A stretch of 64,000 bases of DNA, taken from the NCBI GenBank assembly GCA_019636275.1, contig JAHBXY010000004.1, positions 1 to 64,000 of the forward strand, read 5' to 3'. The notes under the pieces are model-generated. The model did no database searches. It had not been told where the DNA came from and saw only the letters and a program-made list of their open reading frames with translations. The position numbers were made by a program, and so were the translations under genes. Every line of letters starts with the position of its first letter. The stretch's first letter is position 1. The stretch is from Planctomycetota bacterium (lineage in GTDB: Bacteria; Planctomycetota; J058). Shown here in pieces: positions 42,704 to 51,746 of the stretch.

Positions 42704-44003
42704 GCCGGCTCGCGGTTCGTCAACGAGGTGGTCGAGCGGCTGGCGCCTGCGAGCGCGGCCCCCGCGGGGTGCGCGGTCGTCGACGAGTGGCTGGCGCCGG
42801 TGAGCAAGGTCGCGGTGGTGGCGTCGGCCCGAGGTTCGTCGACGAGGGCGGTCGCGTGGCTGGCGCCGGTGAGCACGGTCCGGGGGCTGCCCGCGGTCCG
42901 ACGACGAGGGCGGTCGAGAGGCTGGCGCCCGTGAGCACGGTCCCGGGGCTGGACGTCGGGCCGGGGTCCGACGACGAGGGCGGTCGAGTGGCTGACGCCC
43001 GTGAGCACGGTGCCGGCGCGGGACGCCGGCCCGCGGTTCGTCGACGAGGGTGATCGAGTGGCTGGCGCGCGTGAGCACGGTCTCGGGGGCTGGACGTAGG
43101 CCCGGGGGTCGTCGACGAGGGCGGTCGAGTGGCTGACGCCCGTGAGCACGGTGCCGGCGCGGGACGCCGTCCGCGGTTCGTCGACGAGGGTGATCGAGTG
43201 GCTGGCGCGCGTGAGCACGGTGCCGGCGCGGGACGCCGCCCGCGGTTCGTCGACGAGGGTGATCGAGTGGCTGACGCCCGTGAGCACGGTGCCGGCGCGG
43301 GACGCCGGCCCGCGGTTCGTCGACGAGGGTGATCGAGAGGCTGACGCGCGTGAGCACGGCCTCGGGGCTGGACGTAGGCCCGGGGGTCGTCGACGAGGGC
43401 GGTCGAGTGGCTGGCGCCCGTGAGCACGGCCTCGGGGCTGGACGTCGGCCGGCAGTCCGTCGACGAGGGCGGTCGAGAGGCTGGCGCCCGTGAGCACGGG
43501 TCGCGGTGCTGGACGTCGGCCCGCGGTCCGTCGACGAGGGCGGTCGAGTGGCTGGCGCCCGTGAGCGCGGGTGCCGGGGCTGGCTGTCGGCCCGCGGTCC
43601 GACGACGAGGGCGGTCGAGAGGCTGGCGCCCGTGAGCGCGGGTGCCGGGGCTGGCTGTCGGCTCGGGGTTCGTCGACGAGGGCGGTCGAGAGGCTGGCGC
43701 CCGTGAGCGCGGGTGCCGGGGCTGGCTGTCGGCTCGGGGTTCGTCGACGAGGGAGGTCGAGAGGCTGGCGCCCGTGAGCGCGGGTGCCGGGGCTGGCTGT
43801 CGGCCCGCGGTCCGACGACGAGGGCGGTCGAGAGGCTGGCGCCCGTGAGCGCGGGTGCCGGTGCTGGCCGTCGGCTCGGAGTTCGTCGACGAGGGCGTCG
43901 AGAGGCTGGCGCCCGTGAGCGCGGCCGCGGGGCTGGACGTCGGCCCGCGGCCGGCCGACGACGGCTGACGGCAGGTTGTCACCAGTGAGCGCTGTCCGAC
44001 GGT
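42704..44003 (+). repeat. Left array of ~70-bp tandem repeats (about 19 units)
   Basis: An anchor GTGAGC, mostly within GCCCGTGAGCACGG or GCCCGTGAGCGCGG, recurs at 42747 (degenerate), 42800, 42869, 42931 and then every 69-71 bases to 43985. Each unit continues with a GC-rich variable part, then GTTCGTCGACGAGGGCGGTCGAG (shortened: TCGTCGACGAGGGCGGTCGA) and GGCTGGCGC. The variable part falls into a few types (CCGGCGCGGGACGCCGG, TCGGGGCTGGACGTAGG, GCCGGGGCTGGCTGTCGG). No gene is credible in it: unit lengths not divisible by three make all frames drift. Orientation is opposite to the right array. Confidence 0.9.
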
Positions 44004-44146
44004 TGGGCGCCGCCGCCGATCGCCCTTCAGCGCGGCTCGGTGCGGATTCGGCCACGGTTCACCTCTGCGCGCCCCTGACTCGATTCGCACCAGCGCGAGC
44101 CGCAAAATGCACACATTTGAAACCCGCAATCAGGCGCTGGTCTCGG

Positions 44147-44152
44147 TATTAT
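44147..44152 (+). promoter_or_regulatory. Possible -10 (TATTAT) of the HNH endonuclease gene
   Basis: The 230 bases between the left array and the HNH gene include the most A+T-rich patch of this part of the window (GCAAAATGCACACATTTGAAA region). TATTAT is the best -10; TTGAAA at 44117 is too far for a standard -35. GAAGGAGGG precedes the ATG. Confidence 0.4.
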
Positions 44153-44236
44153 CTCCTGCTGGCGTGGCGCATTGGCCGAACGGCCAGCGCAGGATCGCCA
44201 CCACCACCACCAACCACACCGCACGAAGGAGGGTCC

Positions 44237-45556
44237 ATGAAGACGACCTCGCGCCGAGGCTCCGCCTCGTCCCAGCCGCTCCCCAAGGCCGAGCTCGAGG
44301 CGACCCTCGACGAGGCGCGGCGGATCGACGCCCGGATCGCCGACGTGGTCCGCCGCGAGCGGCAGGCCACCGCCGAGCTGGCCTACCTCCTCCTGCACGC
44401 CGAGCGGTGCGACGTGCACCGGGCCTTCGGTCACACGCGGATCGGGAAGTACGCGGTCGCTCGCGGCTTCGTCAACTCGGACCGCAAGGCACGCGAGCTG
44501 ATCGCGCTCGCTCGGGAGCTCGAGCGCCTGCCGCGCATGCGGGTCGACTTCCGCGCCGGCCAGGTCGACTGGACCAAGGCGCGGACGGTCGCGCCCGTGG
44601 CCACGCCCGAGACCGAGGAGCGCTGGCTGGACCTGGCCAAGACCTGCACGAACCGCCAGCTCGAGGTCCTGGTCGCGGAGGCCAAGGGCGAGGAGGCGCC
44701 CGTGCGGCGCACGATCAAGCAGACGAAGGAGCAAGCCGGCTGGCTCGACGAGGCCCTGCGCCTGGCGCGGCTGAACAGCGACCGGCCCCTCACCGACGAG
44801 CAGGCGCTCGAGATCGTCTGCCGCGGCTACGCCGAGGGCGTGGCCAGCCGGGCCGGGGCGGGGCCGGCCTACCGGATCGTGATCCACAAGTGCGAGTGCG
44901 GCGCGCCGGCGACCCTCCAAGGCCGCGACGGGCCGGTCGAGCTCTCGCCCGCCAGCGAGGCGGCGGCGAAGCGCGACGCCGAGGTGCACGACCTGCGCAC
45001 GGGCACGGGCAAGGTGACGAAGACGATCCCGGATCGGATCCGGCGCCTGGTCATGGATCGTGACGGCGGCGTCTGCAAGGTCCCGGGCTGCGGCGCGCGG
45101 GGCCGGCTCCACATCCACCACGAGCCCGGGCGCGAGGCCACCGGGCACGATCCGGATCGCATGCTGCTCGCATGCGATCGCCACCACCCTGACCGCCATC
45201 AGGGCTACATCGAGATCAAGGGCGACGCGCGGGTGGGCTTCCGCTTCTTCCTCGCCGACGGGACGGAGCTCACGGGCGCGCCGGCGCCGGTCGCGCCCGT
45301 GAGCACGCCGGCCGCGTCGGTCGAGGCGGCGTCGACGGGCGTGCGGCGGGGGGCGGCGCAGGAGGAGGACGAGCCGGCGCGGATCGCCGTGCTGGCGCTC
45401 GTGGGCCTGAAGTGCACGAAGACCGAGGCCCGCGAGCTCGTGCGGCGGGCCGGCGAGCGGCTCGCCGAGCGAGGCGAGGGGCGCTCGGTCGAGGCGCTGA
45501 CGGCGGAGGCGCTGCGGATCGTGGGCGACGGCCTGATGGGGCGCGGGGTCGAGTAA
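44237..45556 (+). CDS. DUF222/13E12-type HNH endonuclease with RuvA-C-like end
   Basis: 439 residues; ATG after AAGGAGGG. The N-terminal ~250 residues are the helical DUF222-like region (ARGFVNSDRKARELIALARELERLP, shortened: VNSDRKARELIALAREL). The HNH nuclease is at ~279-320: CKVPGCGARG, LHIHHEPG, DPDRMLLACDRHH, with the Cys pairs and His residues of a zinc-stapled HNH. Residues ~375-430 (ARIAVLALVGLKCTKTEARELV) resemble the RuvA C-terminal helical domain that contacts RuvB. DUF222/HNH proteins include the M. tuberculosis REP13E12 family, a repeated sequence that serves as a phage integration site. Here the gene is centred between two inverted repeat arrays. Confidence 0.85.
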   Translation: MKTTSRRGSASSQPLPKAELEATLDEARRIDARIADVVRRERQATAELAYLLLHAERCDVHRAFGHTRIGKYAVARGFVNSDRKARELIALARELERLPRMRVDFRAGQVDWTKARTVAPVATPETEERWLDLAKTCTNRQLEVLVAEAKGEEAPVRRTIKQTKEQAGWLDEALRLARLNSDRPLTDEQALEIVCRGYAEGVASRAGAGPAYRIVIHKCECGAPATLQGRDGPVELSPASEAAAKRDAEVHDLRTGTGKVTKTIPDRIRRLVMDRDGGVCKVPGCGARGRLHIHHEPGREATGHDPDRMLLACDRHHPDRHQGYIEIKGDARVGFRFFLADGTELTGAPAPVAPVSTPAASVEAASTGVRRGAAQEEDEPARIAVLALVGLKCTKTEARELVRRAGERLAERGEGRSVEALTAEALRIVGDGLMGRGVE

Positions 45557-45637
45557 GTCGACCCGGGCGCTCGGTCGGCTTAGGGAAGGTTGCCGGCCGC
45601 GGTCGGATCCAGAACGTGAATCGGCGTCGTCAACGCG

Positions 45638-47590
45638 CTGCCCAGCCCGTCGACGGCCTCACTCGTCGACGACGATCACCCGCCGCGACGCGCGAGCCGA
45701 CGCTCACAGGAGCCGGCCCGTCGTCGATGACGATCACGCCCGGCGCGCGCGGACCGGTGCTCACCCGACCCAGCCGTCGGCGGCCTCGTCGTCGACGACG
45801 ATCGCGCCCGGCGACGCGCGGACTGGTGCTCACACGACCCGCCCCGTCGACGGCCTCGTCGCCGACGACGATCGCGCCCGGCGACGCGCGGGCCGGTGCT
45901 CACCCGACCCAGCCCGTCGACGGCCTCGTCGTCGACGACGATCCCGCCCGACGACACGCGGACCGGTGCTCACCCGACCCAGCCCGTCGAGGGCCTCGTC
46001 GTCGTCGTCGATCCCGCCCGGCGACGCGCGGGCCGGTGCTCACCCGACCCAGCCCGTCGGTGGCCTCGTCGTCGACGACGATCTCGCCCGGCGACGCGCG
46101 GACCGGTGCTCACACGACCCACCCCGTCGACGGCCTCGTCGCCGACGACGATCCCGCCCGGCGACCCGCGGGCCGACGCTCACCCGACCCAGCCCGTCGC
46201 CGACCTCGTCGTCGACGACGATCCCGCCCGGCGACGCGCGGACCGGTGCTCACACGACCCATCCCGTCGACGCCTCGTCGTCGACGACGATCGCGCCCGG
46301 CGACGCGCGGACCGGTGCTCACCCGACCCAGCCCGTCGGCGGCCTCGTCGTCGACGACGATCGCGCCCGGCGACGCGCGGGCCGGTGCTCACACGACCCA
46401 GCCCGTCGAGGGCCTCGTCGTCGTCGTCGATCCCGCCCGGCGACGCGCGGGCCGGTGCTCACCCGACCCAGCCCGTCGGCGGCCTCGTCGTCGACGACGA
46501 TCGCGCCCGGCGACGCGCGGACCGGTGCTCACACGACCCACCTCGTCGACGGCCTCGTCGCCCACGACGATCCCGCCCGGCGACCCGCGGGCCGACGCTC
46601 ACCCGACCCAGCCCGTCGCCGACCTCGTCGTCGACGACGATCGCGCCCGGCGACGCGCGGGCCGGTGCTCACCCGGCCCAGCCCGTCGACGGCCTCGTCG
46701 ACGACGACGAATCGCCCCCGGCGACGCGCGGGCCGGTGCTCACCCGACCCAGCCCGTCGACGGCCTCGTCGTCGACGACGATCGCGCCCGGCGACGCGCC
46801 GGCCGACGCTCACACGATCGAGCCCAGTCGTCGGCTCGTCGACGACGATCGCGCCCGGCGACGCGCGGACCGGTGCTCACCCGTCCCAGCCCGTCGACGG
46901 CCTCGTCGTCGATGACGATCCCGCCCGGCGCGCGCGGACCGGTGCTCACACGATCGAGCCCGTCGACGGCCTCGTCGTCGACGACGATCCCGCCCGGCGA
47001 CGCGCGGGCCGACGCTCACCCGTCCCAGCCCGTCGACGGCCTCGTCGTCGACGACGATCGCGCCCGGCGACGCGCGGGCCGACGCTCACCCGTCCCAGCC
47101 CGTCGACGGCCTCGTCGTCGACGACGATCGCGCCCGGCGACGCGCGGGCCGACGCTCACCCGACCCAGCCCGTCGATGACGTCGTCGTCGACGACGATCG
47201 CGCGCAGGCGACGCGCGGGCCGACGCTCACCCGACCCAGCCCGTCGCCGGCCTCGTCGTCGACGACGATCCCGCCCGGCGACGCGCCCGCCGACGCTCAC
47301 ACGATCGAGCCCAGTCGTCGGCTCGTCGACGACGATCCCGCCCGGCGACGCGCCGGCCGGTGCTCACCCGACCCACCCCGTCGACCGGCCTCGTCGTCGA
47401 CGACGATCCCGCCCGGCGACGCGCGGGCCGACGCTCACGACCCAGCCCGTCGACGGCCTGGTCGTCGACGACGATCCCGCCCGGCGACGCGCGGGCCGAC
47501 GCTCACACGACCCAGCCCGTCGACGGCTCGTCGTCGACGACGATCCCGCCCGGCGACGCGCGGGCCGACGCTCACACGACCCAGCCCGTC
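45638..47590 (-). repeat. Right array of ~70-bp tandem repeats (about 28 units), inverted relative to the left array
   Basis: The anchor GCTCAC (GTGAGC on the minus strand) recurs 28 times from 45702 to 47570, mostly every 69-71 bases. The unit (plus reading) is GCTCACCCGACCCAGCCCGT, CGACGGCCTCG, the perfect palindrome GTCGTCGACGAC, GATC(G/C)CGCCCGG, CGACGCGCGGGCCG(GT/AC). Larger blocks are duplicated: about 45968-46387 repeats at 46387-46806 (six units), and the odd unit CACACGATCGAGCCCAGTCG recurs at 46808 and 47295. On the minus strand the unit aligns with that of the left array. No gene is credible in this 2-kb stretch. Confidence 0.9.
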
Positions 47591-47607
47591 GTCCAGCGAG
47601 GCCCGGG

Positions 47608-48666
47608 TCAGGCGGTGAGGGCCGTCCCGCCGCGCGGGAAGGCCAGGGCCAGCCGCTCGCCCGGCGCGCCGAAGCGGGCCAGCGAGTAGTCGACGGCGGC
47701 CTGGTAGTCCTCGCGGCAGCCGGTGATCGACGAGACGAAGGCCCGCCCGAACTCGGTCACGCGGGGGGCGTGGGCGCGGACGTCGAACCCGGCCGGCAGG
47801 CGCTGGCTGCGGAACACGAGGCGCCGCCGCCCGAGGAGGCCGCGCTCGACGCGCGGCGCGCGCACGGCGCGCACGTTGCCGACGAGGCCGTCGAGCCAGG
47901 TCGGGTGCGGGCGCGGCGCGCCCTGGCGCGGGGCGCCGAGGTGGTGCGTGAACACGGCCTGCTCGCGGCGGAAGTGCTCGAGCGTGAGCGCGGCGAGCGC
48001 CTCGAAGCGCCGCGCGCCGTCCTCGACCCCCAGGGCGTCGGTGAGCCGCCGCGCCAGGGCGCGGCACTCCTCGTCCATGAGCGGCGGCAAGGGGCCGTCG
48101 AGCAGCGCGGCGGCGAGGTCGCCGCGCCCCTCGCGGCGGAGCGCGTGGCAGCGCAGGGCGAGGAGCGTGAGCGGCACCGAGTCGGCGAAGATCGCGCGGT
48201 TCGTGCGCCGCAGGGCGTCGTCGATCCGCTCGCTGGCGCGCTCGACGTGCGGCAGGCCCAGGAGCGCCGTCGCCCGGCCGAGCAGGCCGTAGACGCGCAT
48301 GCGCGACATGCCGTCGAGGACCGTGCAGATCCCCAGCACGGCGACGACCGGCCAGGGGTACTCGAAGCCGACGCGCCGCCCGAGGTCGAGGTAGCCCGCG
48401 ACGCGCGCGTGCAGGCAGTGGTTGTGACGGCGCAGGAGGGCGTGCGCCTCGCGGAGGAGCGTCCGCTGCTCGGCCTCGAAGGCGGGCCGCAGGGCGTCGG
48501 GGACCGCGCGCGACAGGTGCTCGTCGTAGGCGGCCCCCGCCATGCGCAGGTCCGGCCCCGAGAGGAGGGCCAGGTCCTCGCCCATGAGCTGGAAGCTGCT
48601 CGCGCTCGCGTCGGCCAGGTGCGCGCGCAGCCGCGCGACCAGGCCCGTCCCCTGCTCCATGATCAT
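47608..48666 (-). CDS. Conserved-looking cytoplasmic protein of unknown function
   Basis: 352 residues from the ATG at 48666 (an ATG two codons later is possible). It is helical, with no signal peptide; one hydrophobic patch (WPVVAVLGICTVLDGMSRM, ~105) is too polar for a firm membrane call. His/Cys residues cluster near LRRHNHCLHARV (~80) and LEHFRREQAVFTHHLG (~225), which might bind a metal; that is a guess. I do not recognise a family. The right repeat array begins about 18 bases beyond its stop codon. It is divergent from the CitE-like gene. Confidence 0.55.
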   Translation of the reverse strand: MIMEQGTGLVARLRAHLADASASSFQLMGEDLALLSGPDLRMAGAAYDEHLSRAVPDALRPAFEAEQRTLLREAHALLRRHNHCLHARVAGYLDLGRRVGFEYPWPVVAVLGICTVLDGMSRMRVYGLLGRATALLGLPHVERASERIDDALRRTNRAIFADSVPLTLLALRCHALRREGRGDLAAALLDGPLPPLMDEECRALARRLTDALGVEDGARRFEALAALTLEHFRREQAVFTHHLGAPRQGAPRPHPTWLDGLVGNVRAVRAPRVERGLLGRRRLVFRSQRLPAGFDVRAHAPRVTEFGRAFVSSITGCREDYQAAVDYSLARFGAPGERLALAFPRGGTALTA

Positions 48667-48750
48667 CAGGAATGCCACCACCCCCGCCCCAACCCGGTTG
48701 TGGCACCGACCATCGACGGCGGGAAGGGGCGTGGCTCGGCGGTCACGGGG

Positions 48751-48756
48751 TATGCT
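48751..48756 (+). promoter_or_regulatory. -10 element TATGCT of the CitE-like gene
   Basis: TATGCT ends 6 bases before the ATG at 48763. The wording GGGTATGCTC also occurs on the minus strand upstream of panC (~51705). Confidence 0.45.
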
Positions 48757-48762
48757 CCGGTG

Positions 48763-49956
48763 ATGGACGAGGGAGACCGGGAGCGCATCCTCGACAGCTT
48801 CGAGCGCGACCGGGCGGCCCTGCTCGCGGCGGCGCGCGCGCGGGAGGCGGGCCTGCCGGCGCGCTGGCTGCACCAGCCGTCGCACTTCACCGTCCCGGCG
48901 AGCGACTCCGATCGCATCCGCAAGGCCGCCGGCGGGCTGGCGCCCTGCCGCCGGCTCCTCGAGCGCCTGGGGCTCGCGCCGGCCGAGGTCGCCGCGGCGC
49001 TCGAGGTCGAGCAGGCCCTGCTCGACGAGGCGCTCGCCGGCGGCGCGCCGCCGCCCGTGGTGATCGTCGACGGCGAGGACGCCACGGCCCTCGACCCGGC
49101 CGTCCAGGCGCGCGCGCGCGCGGCGGCCGTCGAGGCCCTGTGCGAGGTCGACTGGGGGCGCACGCTGGCCCTCTACATGCCGAGCGGGCTCGAGCTCGAC
49201 GCGTGCGCGCGCGACCTGGTCGACGTCGTCGGCGCGACCCTCTGCCGGGGCGGCCGGCTCGACGGGGTCGTGTGGCCGAAGGCGCGCCACGAGGACGAGC
49301 TGCGCCTGCTCGACCGCACGCTGGCGGCCCTCGAGTCCGCGCCCGGGCAGGTGCGCGTGGTGTTGATGGTCGAGTCGGCCGCGGCGCTCGCGCGGCTCCC
49401 GGCGCTCACCGAGGCGCTGCGCCCGCGGCTCGGGGCGCTCGTCCTGGGGCTCGTCGACCTCGCCTCGGACCTGGGCCTGCCGGAGGCGCGCCAGGACCAC
49501 CCGGCGCTCGACGCCGCGCGCGTGCAGCTCGTGCAGGCGGCGGCGGCGGTCGGGGTGCCGGCGATCGACGCCATGACCTTCGACTACCCGGTGCGCGACC
49601 CGGCCCTCGACGACGCGGCGAACCGGGCCCGAGCGCTCGCGGCGCTGGCGACCTGCGCGCGCGACGCGCGGCGCGGCGCGGCGCTCGGGATGGCCGGCAA
49701 GTGGGTCGGCCACCCGCTCCAGCTCCTCGTCAACGAGGTCGTGCGCCGCGCCGCCCTGGGCGGGCCGGCGCGGGTCGAGCGCGACCTGGCCGAGGCCCGC
49801 GCCTACGCCGATGCCGTCCGCGCCGGCCGCGGCGCCGTGGCCTGGCAGGGGCGCATGCTCGACCGGGCGACCGACCGCCACGTGCGCGTGCGCCTGCGCG
49901 CGGCGCTGGCGTATGGCCTCGTCGCGCCCGACGTCGCCGCCGCCCTGGAGCTGTGA
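48763..49956 (+). CDS. HpcH/HpaI (CitE-like) aldolase/lyase
   Basis: 397 residues. TIM-barrel landmarks of the citrate-lyase-beta/malyl-CoA lyase family are seen: VIVDGEDATALDP (~95), VVWPKARHEDEL (~170), VRVVLMVESAAAL with the Glu metal ligand (~200), LVDLASDLGL with Asp (~227) and AMTFDYPVRDP (~268), then GMAGKWVGHPLQLLVNEV. Family members cleave or form C-C bonds of acyl-CoA or dicarboxylic acids; the substrate here is unknown. The N-terminal ~70 residues are an unusual helical extension (HQPSHFTVPASDSDRIRKA). It is likely leaderless. Confidence 0.78.
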   Translation: MDEGDRERILDSFERDRAALLAAARAREAGLPARWLHQPSHFTVPASDSDRIRKAAGGLAPCRRLLERLGLAPAEVAAALEVEQALLDEALAGGAPPPVVIVDGEDATALDPAVQARARAAAVEALCEVDWGRTLALYMPSGLELDACARDLVDVVGATLCRGGRLDGVVWPKARHEDELRLLDRTLAALESAPGQVRVVLMVESAAALARLPALTEALRPRLGALVLGLVDLASDLGLPEARQDHPALDAARVQLVQAAAAVGVPAIDAMTFDYPVRDPALDDAANRARALAALATCARDARRGAALGMAGKWVGHPLQLLVNEVVRRAALGGPARVERDLAEARAYADAVRAGRGAVAWQGRMLDRATDRHVRVRLRAALAYGLVAPDVAAALEL

Positions 49957-49959
49957 CGC

Positions 49960-50829
49960 TCAGGCCGTGCGCGCCACCACGGTCCTGAGCCCCGGGCCGC
50001 GCAGCTCGCGGGCCAGGCGCTCGGCGTCGTCGCGCGCTTCGACCAGCGCCCAGAGCGTGCTCCCGCTGCCGGAGAGGCGCGCCGTGAGCACGCCGGGCGC
50101 GCGGGCCAGCCGCTCGCGCAGCGCGCGCAAGGCCGGGAAGCAGCTCTCGGCGGCCAGCTCGAGGCGGTTCCAGGCGCGCTCGGCCACGCCGGCCGCGTCG
50201 CCGCGCGCGAGCGCCTCGACGAGCGGTCCGGCGTCGCGGACCGGCGGGCCGCCGGCGCCCGGCAGGAACGGGCGCAGCGCGCCGTAGACCTGGCCCGTGG
50301 GGCAGCCGAAGTCGGGCAGGACGAGCACGAGGTCCAGCGGGCGCGCCGGCGCGGGCAGCGGGGCCAGGCGCTCGCCGCGGCCCGTGCCGCGCTGGAGCCC
50401 GCCGTGGAGGAAGAAGGGCACGTCCGAGCCGAGCCCGGCCGCCAGCGCGTGCAGCCGCTCGTCGCCCAGGGCCGTCCCCCACAGGCGGTCGAGGCCGCGC
50501 AGCGCCGCCGCGGCGTCGGACGACCCCCCGCCCAGCCCGCCGCCCGCCGGCACGCGCTTCTCGACGCGCAGCCGCGCCCCGAGGTCCAGCCGGCCCGCCG
50601 CCACGCGCAGGGCCTCGGCCGCGCGCCACACGAGGTTCGTGGCGTCCGCCGGCACCGTCGGGTCGCCCTCGACCAGGAGCTCGAGGCGGCCGCCCGGCAG
50701 CGGCTCGAGCTCGAGCGCGTCCTCGAGGTCCAGCGTCACGAACACGGTGTCGAGCTCGTGAAAGCCGTCGGGCCGGCGCGCGACGACCTCCAGGAACAGG
50801 TTCGTCTTGCAGGGCGCGGCGAGCCTCAT
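49960..50829 (-). CDS. ispE: 4-diphosphocytidyl-2-C-methyl-D-erythritol kinase
   Basis: 289 residues. It phosphorylates CDP-methylerythritol in the non-mevalonate isoprenoid pathway. The GHMP-kinase motifs are intact: KTNLFLEVVARRPDGFHEL at the N-terminus, the ATP loop PAGGGLGGGSSDAAAALRGL (~95) and the C-terminal LSGSGSTLWALV (~260). The start codon overlaps the panC stop (ATGA), an unusual pairing of isoprenoid and pantothenate synthesis that is probably just operon packing. Confidence 0.93.
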   Translation of the reverse strand: MRLAAPCKTNLFLEVVARRPDGFHELDTVFVTLDLEDALELEPLPGGRLELLVEGDPTVPADATNLVWRAAEALRVAAGRLDLGARLRVEKRVPAGGGLGGGSSDAAAALRGLDRLWGTALGDERLHALAAGLGSDVPFFLHGGLQRGTGRGERLAPLPAPARPLDLVLVLPDFGCPTGQVYGALRPFLPGAGGPPVRDAGPLVEALARGDAAGVAERAWNRLELAAESCFPALRALRERLARAPGVLTARLSGSGSTLWALVEARDDAERLARELRGPGLRTVVARTA

Positions 50830-51683
50830 GCGCCGGGGAACGCGTCGCCGAGGCGATGGTTGTCGATCAGGCGCGTCGCGCCGACGACCGCCGCGACCGC
50901 GACGAGCGTGTCGTCGCCGGCCTCGGCGACCGGCTTCAGGGTCGCCAGGTCGACGACCTCCACGTAGTCGACGCGCGCCTGCGCCGCCTCGAGCTCCGCG
51001 CGGACGACCCGCTCGAGCGCGGCCGCCTGGCGCTCGCCGCCCTCGTAGGCCGCCCGCGCCAGCCGCAGCCCGCGCGAGAGGGCGGTCGCCCGCGTCCGGT
51101 CGGCGGGGGACAGGTAGAGGTTGCGGCTCGACAGCGCCAGCCCGTCGGGCTCGCGCACCGTCGGGCAGCCGTGGACGCGCACGGGCAGGTCGAGGTCGCG
51201 CGTCATGCGCCGGAGCACCTGGAGCTGCTGGCGGTCCTTCTCGCCGAAGAAGGCGTCGTCGGGCTGCACGAGGTTGAACAGCTTGGCCACGATCGTCGTC
51301 ACGCCGCGGAAGTGGCCCGGGCGCGCGCGCCCGCACAGCCCGTCGGTGAGCCCCTCGACCGTGACCCAGGTGGCGAACCCCTCGGGGTACATTTCGTCTG
51401 GCGTCGTCGTGAACAGCGCGTGGCAGCCGGCCTGCTCCAGCTTGAGCATGTCGCCCGGCAGGTCGCGCGGGTACTTCGACAGGTCCTCGTTGGGCCCGAA
51501 CTGGGCGGGGTTGACGAACACGCTGGCGATCACGCGGTGGCAGGCGCGGCGCGCCGCCTCGACGAGCGACGTGTGGCCCGCGTGCAGGGCGCCCATGGTG
51601 GGCACGAAGCCGACCGTGTGCCCCTCGCGCCGCCACGCGCGCACGCGCTCGCGCACGGCCGAGATCGAGGTCAGGTGCTCCAT
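50826..51683 (-). CDS. panC: Pantothenate synthetase
   Basis: 285 residues. It condenses pantoate and beta-alanine with ATP. Signature parts: VGFVPTMGALHAGHTSLV (with the HIGH-like HAGH), VFVNPAQFGPNEDLSKYPRD, FGEKDRQQLQVLRRM and the KMSKS-like SSRNLYLSP. Length is normal. It precedes ispE on the same strand; TATGCT on the minus strand near 51705 is a possible promoter. A decayed Clp-N gene lies upstream. Confidence 0.95.
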   Translation of the reverse strand: MEHLTSISAVRERVRAWRREGHTVGFVPTMGALHAGHTSLVEAARRACHRVIASVFVNPAQFGPNEDLSKYPRDLPGDMLKLEQAGCHALFTTTPDEMYPEGFATWVTVEGLTDGLCGRARPGHFRGVTTIVAKLFNLVQPDDAFFGEKDRQQLQVLRRMTRDLDLPVRVHGCPTVREPDGLALSSRNLYLSPADRTRATALSRGLRLARAAYEGGERQAAALERVVRAELEAAQARVDYVEVVDLATLKPVAEAGDDTLVAVAAVVGATRLIDNHRLGDAFPGA

Positions 51684-51746
51684 CGCGCGCTCCGCGGCCG
51701 AGCATACCCGCGCTCGCCGGGCCCGTGGCGCGACCCCGGGTCCACG

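Noticed and set aside
42694-44129. Long open minus-strand frames across the left array, reading as ~450-residue Arg/Pro/Ser repeat proteins
   Set aside because: Units of 69-71 bases shift the frame each repeat, all frames stay open because the DNA lacks A/T-rich stops, and no start signal or signal peptide fits. They are by-products of the repeat.
42704-47590. Arrays as CRISPR
   Set aside because: Units are contiguous ~70-bp repeats without unique spacers, and no cas gene is present.
42704-47590. Arrays as a replication origin or plasmid iterons
   Set aside because: No A+T-rich unwinding region next to them, no DnaA-box pattern, and no Rep, ParAB or DnaA gene nearby.
42704-47590. Diversity-generating retroelement or group II intron
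   Set aside because: No reverse transcriptase or intron-encoded protein; the only gene inside is the HNH protein.
45412-48762. Plus-strand frame running through the right array into the CitE-like gene
   Set aside because: The array part is frame-rotating repeat. The CitE-like protein has its own -10 element and start at 48763.
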